Positions 56,601 to 64,000 of a DNA stretch of 64,000 bases are shown one piece after another (positions within the stretch are counted from its first letter, which is position 1; each line of letters starts with the position of its first letter). The stretch is from Melampsora larici-populina 98AG31 (taxonomy: Eukaryota; Basidiomycota; Pucciniomycetes; Pucciniales; Melampsoraceae), in contig NW_006768768.1 of the NCBI RefSeq assembly GCF_000204055.1, positions 1,736,709-1,800,708 on the forward strand, in the 5' to 3' direction. The notes under the pieces were generated by a model. It searched no databases. It was not told the DNA's origin and saw nothing but the letters and a program-made list of their open reading frames with translations. Both the position numbers and the translations under genes were made by a program.

Positions 56601-56760
56601 AACTGGAAACAATCTTGGAGAAACCTCCAAACTTTCTCTGCTCACATCTATGTGAGCTTCTATTTTTCCCCCTGTGAAAGGTACACCCAGCCTTGGGGAT
56701 CGGTATCGTTCGAGTGGGGCTTTGGTTAGTAACCGAATTCGTGGTGAGACTATCAGACAT
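53628..56760 (-). pseudogene. FAR1-type zinc finger + OTU-like protease gene, split by a MITE
   Basis: The start at 56760 (MSDSLTTNSVTNQSP) reads to KAGCTF, where the 931-bp MITE intrudes. The frame resumes at 55745 as FATRDEAAAYLKEHAHQNYY, a FAR1/WRKY-GCM1-like finger (LKCYLG, CPFEV, NPEHDHEP). A Ser/Pro/Gln-rich linker and exons with GKEKEIQLTTTPQ, basic KHHPRPRSES and KPKKERPPPKSSRHP follow. The OTU-like domain is PPSGLCLFASVAVSLGR (Cys about 54165), PVILYSDF and SHCISLTMDL (His about 53810), ending at 53628. In OTU proteases the Cys is preceded by Asp-Gly-Asn; here Ser-Gly-Leu, so activity is doubtful. In rust genomes such modules also occur in Mutator-like transposases; no DDE core lies between them here. 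Without the MITE the frame is continuous, so the break looks recent. Confidence 0.65.
55746..56676. mobile_element. CACTA-like MITE, 931 bp, in an exon
   Basis: Inverted repeats of 41 bp with one mismatch begin CACAGGGGGAAAAATA and include the palindrome GCTCACATAGATGTGAGC. AAA lies on both sides (55743-55745 and 56677-56679), a 3-bp duplication as in CACTA elements. Inside, a roughly 100-130-bp unit (ATGTCACTGAGTATTGGCTG, then TCCTCAGTGGCATTCCTGGG) recurs four times between 55985 and 56360. No ORF. The repeated CTGAG/CTCAG words may be subterminal binding sites for a distant transposase. Confidence 0.85.
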
Positions 56761-56929
56761 GGTGCTTAAGTTGATTTGTAATTTTATTAATTTGATGTGA
56801 AATCGGAAAGTTATTATATTGAGTTTTTTTAAGTAGCTTGTGATTTGATTATTCAATAATGTAATAAAAAAAGATAATTCAAGAATTTGAAACTTCTAGC
56901 ATTGAGCAAAGAAAAGGAATGGGGATAGA

Positions 56930-57440
56930 TCGATTTTTGATTTGAGTGTACTAATGTGTGAACAAAGGAGTTTAGTGGTTAGTATGGGTGTGTAGTGGGT
57001 TAGGGCAAGTGTGAAATGTAAACTTACTTCCAAGAGAATGAAAGAGGAGTGGTTATCGATGATTGAACTCGATTTTTGATTTGAGAAGGGATGTGTGTAC
57101 TAATGTGTGAACAAATGAGTTTAGTGGTTAGTATGGGTGTGTAGTGGGTTAGGGCGAGTATGAAAGGGAAACTTACTTCCAAGAGAATGAAAGAGGAGTG
57201 GTTATTGATGATTGAACTCGATTTTTGATTTGAGAAAGGGTGTGTGGATGATTGATCTCGATTGTCGATTTGAGAAAGGTAGTTATCGATGCTTCTCGAT
57301 TGTTGATTTGAGAAAGGTAGTTATCGATGCTTCTCGATTGTTGATTTGAGAAAGGTAGGAGTTTACTACTGTGTGAACATAGGAGGTTAGTGGTTAGTAT
57401 TGGTGTGTAGTGGGTTAGGCCGAGTGTGAGATGTAAACTT
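56930..57440. repeat. Tandem repeats upstream of the FAR1-OTU gene
   Basis: A unit with GTTAGTATGGGTGTGTAGTG occurs at about 56978, 57130 and (diverged) 57395. Between the last two, a 38-bp unit with GATTTGAGAAAGGTAGTTAT recurs about three times. This is in the promoter region of the minus-strand gene. Confidence 0.75.
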
Positions 57441-57648
57441 ACTTCCTGGAGAATGAAAAAGTGGTTATTGATGATCGATCTTGATAAGGAGATGTGGTGT
57501 GGTATGGTTGTGTAATTAGTTGATAGCAGGGTTGATCAGGCGCCTGGTGGTATGGTGGGTAGTGGTTGAGGGAAGTTGGTGGTTAGTGTGCGAATGAGTG
57601 GGTTGTGGTTATGCAAATGGGTGGCTTGGTGAGACTGTGCAGTTAGGT
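57441..57648. other. GT-rich non-coding spacer
   Basis: Purine/GT-rich, with GGTGGTTAGTG-like words; no gene. Confidence 0.4.
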
Positions 57649-57860
57649 TTGCTGCTGTGTATACGTGTAGGCATTACAAGTTAAACACATGTATAAACAC
57701 ATGTACACACAGCAGCAAAATCGACATTGGCCTACGGCTGTGTATACACTGTGGACTACAGCACACATATGTATATGTGTAGCCAACGCCAATATGTGAG
57801 CTGTGTTCACACAGCTTCAACAGTGTATACGCAGTGCTGTACACAGGTGAAGACTTGTAA
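57649..57860. repeat. Palindromic GTGTATAC cluster
   Basis: GCTGCTGTGTATAC (57650) pairs with GTACACACAGCAGC (about 57702). AGCTGTGTTCACACAGCT (about 57800) is a perfect 8-bp stem with a 2-base loop. More GTGTATACAC words lie between. It resembles the clusters at 44667 and 47580. Confidence 0.7.
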
Positions 57861-58059
57861 ATCACACGTCTAGGGTTGGCGTGATCACCGGCATGATCAA
57901 CATGTAAGTTTTGTTGGAGGTAGAACGCCTGGTACATGCTTGAAGGTGGTTTGGATACTTCTTGAGAGGTTGGTTAATCTTGATAGAACTTCAAAGAGGT
58001 CTTGGTATGTTTCGAGGATGCCCTCAGAGGCATCTGAGGCATCCCAAACACATCTGGCG

Positions 58060-61000
58060 CTATGTATGGGATACATGCCGAGGATGTGTTACACGTCTTC
58101 CTCGGTACAGGTCCGAGTTTGTAGTGTACACAAGGTGCCTAAATAATAGGTTATTGAGATCTTTCCTTACATTCAACGTCAGGGAAATTGCACGTACTGT
58201 AACACTCCATCGTTCGCCTCCCGGAACAAAGTCCTGAAGCATACCGTAGATGGCTATTACGTTCCCTTCTTGGAATGCACCCCTTGTTGGCTCCTGCATT
58301 ACTTGGCGGCTTAGATAGTGATCTATCTCGAATGATACGTATCTGCGTAACTGTCACAAAGAATAAATTGCTGGCATCTCCCAGAATTCTGAAGAGCTTA
58401 CCACTTGGTTGTAGACAGTATGCCTCAGGTTAACCCACCACCGTGATCAATTTCACTGGTTTCGACATTGAATCACTCGCCCCCGACTGATGACCCTTAC
58501 GCTCAACACCGGTATGCCCAATTCGACATTTCGCTCCGGTAAAATCATAACACTCCTTGCAGTCGGGTAAAAGATCGTATTGCCATTGCTATCTCTGGGG
58601 AGCACGGGCCCCCGCAAATGGTAGTGGCTATTGACTTCAAGTCGAACACAGTCATCGTCCGGGATCATCACCAGAGCAAGAGAGTGGCTCGTGCGCTGTC
58701 CATCTGGAACCGAAACGAAGGATGAATATCGACGCCTCGAGTTTGAATCATCGCTTTGCCCGCTTAACTGTGATCAACAAGTCTTAGCCTCACAAGGACG
58801 GTAATTCCAATGTGAATCATTTGCTCACTTCTGCAGTTATGAGGAATACACCTTCGAAGACCAAGCCTAAGTGAGAGAGAGGGAATGCCATTGAACTGAT
58901 GGTGAATAGACTCACTACAAGCAGAGGTGTCGTTGGGAGGTATTGGACGATGGTGTGTACTCGCTAAGGCGTTGGCATCAATGGACTGTTTGAAACTTGG
59001 ACCGCTTGCAAGCACAAAAGATACACAAAACAATTTTCACGCTTTGCCCTGCGAACCTGAGAACTGTGCCTGGTCACTTAGACATTACCACCGGCACTGT
59101 ACTATGATTGGAGTGTAGCAGGCTCCTTAGGAACCGATGTGGCACATTCTTGCCGTTTTCTAGCTCTGATACCCCTGCTTGTACCAGATGCCCCCATGGG
59201 CTGGGCAATAGCCAGAAATCCTGATTCCTTGCTAAGCAACTGCATTCCGAACACTTGAAAGCTATTCTACAATAGGAACATAAGGAGGCGCATTCGATAG
59301 CTACAAATATAGACATATTTCCAAGAGACTGGGTGAGACCGCGTAGCTCAGGCTCAAGGCATCGAGAACGGCTCATTTATTATGTTCAAGCGCGCGCTGC
59401 GTCACATTTATCAGGACAATGCTCTGTGAGCGTGACGCCAAGAAGTAACAAATTGCGACGGCGCAGGCCTCAGAAACCCATCCGGACCCGTGACACCGCC
59501 TCAGACTACATGGCTATTGGATTATTGCGTTCTTTACAACGGCTGCGCCTACAAACTGCTATCCGTTGTGCCATTTGCACTTCAGTCGTCTGCAATTGAG
59601 ACACGATTAGCCCACTGCACGTAGATGGAGTTTTGAGAGGTCGCACCTCTATTCCCCAAGCGTTACTGAGTGAGTCATGACCCACTACATTGCCCCGCAG
59701 GCAGATGACGTTGCCTACACTCAGGGCATCGCCAGTTAACGTCGCCGTGATGCGGGGATTGAGCCTATAATATGCGTAGAAGTCTATCAGGCGCGAATGC
59801 TGACGGATCATGGATAAAACGTTTTGTTAGTTGGAGACAATGTTGATGAAATTTTTGTACCCGACTTACTTCTGAGTCTAGCCATCGATGTAAAACTTTG
59901 ATAACCTCTTGTCCGTAGCCGCCTTGATCTGGATCTTGGACGAACCATTCAACGATCCGGCCAAGCCCCTGTGCCAAAACCGTGTCCAGCAAGGAGTTGA
60001 CGGGGATCTCAGCCTCGTCCACAATGCTAGTACTGTTGGCCTCCGTGAAGATAATTGAAGTACCGTTTCTTGCTACAACTTGTCCCTCCACGTTGTACGC
60101 ACAATTGGATTTCAACGATGTGGCTTCGTCGTTTGACGTGATCACCAGAGGTACACCTTTGACGGCATCTCTGCGGACGATCACATCGCTTCTGAAGCAT
60201 TTGTGCCCCTGCAAATCGGCGAGTGTGACCAATACAGGAATTGACAGGTTAGTAAATGGGAGCAGACCTTGTGAGATACACTTACTTTCTCCCTAATCCA
60301 GAATATGCTGCTGAAACGGAGGGGAAACTTTGAGTCAGGATGGTTTTCCATCAAATGAGAAGACCAGCTTCCTGTGTGGCAATATTTGGGTTGAAAGTTG
60401 ATGAGTGTGCGGATGACTCTAGTTGTAGAAGCGAAGGCAAAAACTTAAACGCGAGGGTGGCGAAATGAGCGAAGGGTCAGTTCTCATACACCGTTTAACC
60501 AAAACATCCAGCGGCGTCAGGCTTGCCAAGCAACAACAGCGTTTCGAACACACTTAGCTCTGCGATCAGAACCTAGCTGGGCTGGTTACATCTTGCTGCT
60601 GGGCAGAGCTCCCAGACAGAGTCATGCTTCTCATTTCGTGGCCGAGATTGACCAGATTTATTGCTCAGCCAGTATGTATCAGGATCTATTCGAGGAACCA
60701 GCTTGCTAACTGCGACATTTTGCATTAAGTGGCATAGTAACTACTTGCCGTGTGCGTGTCTTTCACCACGCTAGCCAGACCTACAATGATATTTGTTGCT
60801 ACCTAGGCAGAGTGTAGACATGTTGACGCGTACACAAACACGTCAACGTGACAAAGGGAAGTCTTGCGACAACATGAATTGGCATCATAGCAGACTGAAG
60901 GTCGAGAACAGCCAATCGCACGTGTTCTTGAAATCGTTACAAATGATGGTTTGGAACTACCGTTACGTCATTGACCTCAAAACAATTCAATGTTAATTAA

Positions 61001-61722
61001 GGCTTAACGTCAAATAAATCGAAACTTACATGTATCGCCCACATGTTTCCTGTTTCTGAGAATTCTAAAAGGGTCCCTTCTAAGTCAACCATTACTCCGG
61101 CAAGAAGGTCTACTGCCTTAGGTATGACCACATCTCCTACATCAACATAAATGGCTGTGTAATCTCTCCATGCGCGCCACTATGAGCGTTTGTCAGTAAA
61201 AGCGCTCTTCCAATCAAAACAGGAGATGCTTACGGCGGTGATCCACACTGTATGCTGTACGACTAAGGAACTCCAATTACCTTTGGAGATCCTAGGCTCA
61301 GTGATGATACCTCGACTGGTAACATTAAGCACATCTACTTGAAAGTTGGATAATTCGACTGCAATTGTACTCAATTGTCTTAAGGCGCCGTACACGTGAA
61401 CCACTGCCTCTTCACCATTATTCAGGGCCGTGACATAACCCGAGAGCTCCACAACTGCTCCATCTTCCAGGGGCAAGGTATCATCGACGGTAACGGTGAA
61501 GTGCGACCGATCAATCCCCGCGTTTGGGTTCTTGCTTTCAGCTGCGAAACAACGATGCTCGTCGTTATGAGCTCCCTGGACGTAATTCTAAGATTGAAGT
61601 CAGCATCGTACTTTGAAAATTGGCAAAATGCTTACCTCATTGTGGAGTGTGACAATCCCACTCCATCTCATTGAAAGCGCTGTTCGTTCCAGGACTGGAG
61701 GTGAGTACTCAATTGTCGACAT
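58060..61722 (-). CDS. Multi-module OB-fold-like Helitron protein, spliced
   Basis: The start at 61722 (MSTIEYSPPVLERT) runs to GIVTLHNE, a 48-bp intron, then NYVQGAHNDEHRC and VVELSGYVTALNNGEEAVVHV. Later exons show the same beta-rich unit: VEGQVVARNGTSIIF with GRIVEWFVQDPDQGGYG (59950-60130), VGNVICLRGNVVGHDS (about 59700), YHLRGPVLPRDSNG (about 58610) and VIAIYGMLQDFVPGGERWSV (about 58220). About six units suggest serial OB folds, as in RPA70-like ssDNA-binding proteins carried by Helitrons. The block HRWLDSEVSRVQKFHQHC between them may be a separate helical module. The gene lies downstream of the helicase on the same strand. Intron borders are visible for several but not all exons, and the 3' end is approximate. 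Confidence 0.5.
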
Positions 61723-61831
61723 TGTCAATGCTCAACGTGACTTGAAGGATTGTTGATGGCCGAACTGGACACGATATGCACTCTCTTTAACTGAACTTTA
61801 TTAGCATCGAATCTCGCAATTTCCATCAATC
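61723..61831. promoter_or_regulatory. Divergent promoter region
   Basis: 109 bp separate the minus-strand ATG (61722) from the plus-strand ATG (61832). This is too short for two independent promoters, so shared control is likely if both are genes. No clear TATA box. Confidence 0.4.
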
Positions 61832-62949
61832 ATGTTCAATCGCGGGTTGCCTTTTTCACATGAGCATGACGCGACAAGTCTAGACTGGTTGGAGTTACTA
61901 GGATCTACAGGTCCATTAGTTGGGAGATGTTACGGCTTGAACGATGACACTGCCACGTACGCTGACGCAGGCACCACACAGAAGCTTATTGCAACCAAAT
62001 ACGTTACGCTATCCAGATGACAATGACGAATAGCATAGAAGGATGATTCTGGACTATCTGCTGCACTTGAGTCCAAAGATATAATTCACACCAGTTCTAG
62101 TTACGCCGCCTGAATTGCAATCTGAAGACGCCTCGGACAACGTCGTATCCGGACTCATTGTCACACCTGCGCGTGTAGCCAATGGCCGCTGCTAATAGTC
62201 AGCGCGTCGTCCACTTGGAAGGTATCTTCCGAACAGGGAACATGGTTAGTTATTACCTCAAATGAAGTGCGCCTGAACTGACCTTCTTACCCAGGTTGAG
62301 ATAGATGAGCAACATCCCAGATACTCCGCTTGGCGTTTTTGGGGCAAGATAGTCATATCGTCACGTGGATTGCCCACAGTACTCAAGGCTATACAATTCC
62401 AAATTGTTGAGCGGTTCGGCGAAAGTGTCCTGCTTGCGGACCACACGTACTCTTTGAGGGGTTCACTTTTATTCACAGATCATATGTCGGGAGGTTCCTT
62501 CTACATATCACCCGCCGACTGTATGGAGGTCAACCCAGCGCACCATAGTGCCCGAAGTCTCGCCAACTCCACCGCTGTTCACAGTATTGGGTGAGTTGTC
62601 TCTATTTTTCATCAAGGGCCCGCAGACGGATGGGAGCTTATTGTCAGCCATGGTGGGTACGACCGCGCAGTAAGCCTTCATAGTTTGCAAAAAAACTTAT
62701 TCTGACACCATTCCAGAATCGTAATCATGTAGAGTTTTGAATGGAGTACCATATAAGTGACCCAATCATGGTCGAGCTTGGGCTTACCACACTAGACAAT
62801 CACAACATTATCGAGCTTTATGGTCGGGTCACCGGTTACTGTTTTGACCGAAGTCGTTGGATGATTACAGTACGTCCTCATACACTTTGACCTCTTCGTA
62901 GCTGACGTGCCTTCAGGTGGTAGATGGTTTTGTCAGCGAGCAACAATAG
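61832..62949 (+). CDS. OB-fold-like protein, plus strand, spliced
   Basis: Starts MFNRGLPFSHEHD; GPLVGRCYGLNDD follows. The exon ending near 62590 holds HTYSLRGSLLFTDHMSGGSF and YISPADCMEV. The next, about 62720-62870, has MVELGLTTLDNHNIIELYGR with VTGYCFDRSRWMIT, followed by GTACGT...CTTCAG and a short last exon to TAG at 62947-62949. The repeated Leu/Tyr-x-Gly-x-Val pattern matches the minus-strand gene, so it probably belongs to the same single-stranded DNA-binding class. Exons between 62020 and 62370 are not resolved. Confidence 0.4.
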
Positions 62950-63814
62950 GTACGCGCCGAACGCACTGATGCGAGTAGGCTTTGAAGCGATTTCGCATTG
63001 TCAATCGAGGCCAAGCAAACTTCGCGGGAGGGAATGTCATTTGCTCACTATGAAGCGACTACACCATGTTGTAGTGCGTGTAGACAGGATGCCCCGTGGT
63101 TCAACCGATGAAATTAAATGCATTGCTAGTCTGCGCCTATCTTGACCACAATTGTAATTGATAAAGAGCAGAATTGGATATACAGTGGAGCGAATTGGTG
63201 ATGTGTCGACGCTAAATAGGTATTAGCACCATCAACTACCTACCTCTCAAGTATAGTTCTACACACCTTTTAACTAAATTGCAATGACTCAGGATAGAGC
63301 CGTTCACTCGGGTTAGAACATGCTGCCAATCAATGATAAGTATCTGCATGACGAAGGGCGTCGGAACAAACGATGTAGAATGGTCATTATAAGGGAATAA
63401 ACAAAGTATGATATACATATCTGAAACAGAGGAATTCAAGCCACCGACACTAAGGGAATGTCTCAGGAGTAAAGGGGAAGCGAATTACAGCGGAAGGTAC
63501 CAAAGGTGCGGAGAGACTTCGATTCCTGAAAGCAGTCAGGAAACGATTTGGTATAAAAGGGACAAAGCGCCTCATACTACCTGCTGTGTCAGTACTGCAT
63601 TGTGCTTTCGGGGGAAATGAACGGAGTCTTGAGATGCCGAGAGTTGTTCAATTCTGTCTTGTTGGAGGGACACTGAGCTGCAGAGTATGATCCCTGTAAG
63701 GAAGTATGGAAATGATTAAGTTTATAGACCACCACAAAAATAGTTATGATTGTGACTGACAGATTCTTGGCGATTCATGACTGATCCTGCTGTTTACGAC
63801 GTTATGACCGGCCT
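62950..63814. other. Region between OB-like gene and helicase
   Basis: No gene I can support. Several short ORFs without recognisable motifs; could include trailers of both neighbours. Confidence 0.35.
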
Positions 63815-64000
63815 TTAGACTATGTTAGATGTTGCAAGAGTCATTTCCGACTCAGTAAGAACTATGGTTGTTCCCCTTGCTGAGGTACAGCGAGATAATG
63901 CAACGTAAAGTTGCCCATGAGCAAATACCGGTGTACGTAGGACTACGCACACGTCTTCCAGGGTTTGACCTTGAGCTTTGTTGATTGTCATAGCAAAGGC
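63815..64000 (-). CDS. Helitron (Pif1-like) helicase, C-terminal 61 residues
   Basis: The frame is open from the window edge to TAA at 63815-63817. It reads [17 protein letters not shown], then [19 protein letters not shown], which are the conserved motifs at the C-terminal end of Pif1-type helicases in Helitron RepHel proteins (INKxQGQT and [12 protein letters not shown], the Arg being the finger for ATP). The Rep (HUH) and helicase N-terminal parts lie beyond the window. The orientation puts the OB-fold gene downstream, as in RPA-carrying Helitrons. The end is a normal stop, not a break. Confidence 0.85.
   Translation of the reverse strand, partial: AFAMTINKAQGQTLEDVCVVLRTPVFAHGQLYVALSRCTSARGTTIVLTESEMTLATSNIV

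Noticed and set aside
57860..57900. Possible Helitron 3' end (TGATCA hairpin, eight bases, CTAG on the minus strand)
   Set aside because: The base after CTAG is A rather than T and the stem is a weak TGATCA self-palindrome. Position is suitable for the 58-64 kb Helitron, so it is kept only as a note.
1..64000. tRNA or rRNA genes
   Set aside because: I found no cloverleaf A/B box pair with supporting stems and no rRNA-like conserved blocks; a covariance-model search would be decisive.

Overview
The window is transposon-dense nuclear DNA from a basidiomycete fungus, most likely a rust (Pucciniales). This follows from short spliceosomal introns (GT...AG, mostly 50-160 bp), KDZ (Kyakuja-Dileera-Zisupton) and Plavaka-type transposases, FAR1/OTU proteins, and a TCG-to-TTG mutation signature known from Pucciniomycotina. 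I see no intact housekeeping gene. Almost everything is a mobile element, its cargo, or a relic. The species cannot be fixed from sequence alone.

Layout, left half. 1-963 is a Gag-like remnant. 1255-12349 is a complete KDZ element (KDZ-1) with 388-bp terminal inverted repeats, clustered palindromic subterminal repeats, a minus-strand transposase and a plus-strand HMG-box-like gene. It sits in the Gag end of a Ty3/Gypsy chromovirus. The same Gag is split again, at its zinc knuckle, by an 8-kb Plavaka/CACTA-like element (12737-20707) with two minus-strand genes. The Gypsy Pol and its 3' LTR follow (to about 25993). Next come a coiled-coil pseudogene and a 2.7-kb PIF/Harbinger element with TTA target duplication (27396-30109).

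Middle. 30576-37159 looks like stacked Helitron-derived DNA, all in minus orientation: two 3' termini of one family (hairpin + CTAG|T), a decayed GH37 trehalase fragment that may be captured, a 326-bp hAT-like MITE, a third candidate terminus, and a multi-module OB-fold-like gene. A young Ty1/Copia element follows (one 1551-aa polyprotein, LTRs differing by one 2-bp indel, but the outer end of the 5' LTR is missing). Then come a Gypsy gag-protease fragment and a 100-N gap.

Right half. After the gap lies a second KDZ region (KDZ-2): a transposase gene, a 180-bp satellite, a gene with the ligand motifs of the TET/JBP family of 2-oxoglutarate/Fe(II) DNA-base oxygenases, and GTGTAYAC-rich arrays. 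A FAR1-type zinc finger plus OTU-like protease gene follows, split by a 931-bp CACTA-like MITE. From about 58 kb to the end is an autonomous-type Helitron: a minus-strand multi-OB gene, a divergent plus-strand OB-like gene 109 bp away, and the C-terminus of a Helitron/Pif1-like helicase running off the window.

Recurring theme. Five separate element reading frames carry a TGA stop in TTGA context, one of which is CGA in the paralogous KDZ-1 gene. All three mismatches between the KDZ-1 inverted repeats are TCG/TTG differences. This points to C-to-T mutation at TpCpG (RIP-like or methylation-driven) acting on many element classes, alongside a transposon-borne TET/JBP-like gene.
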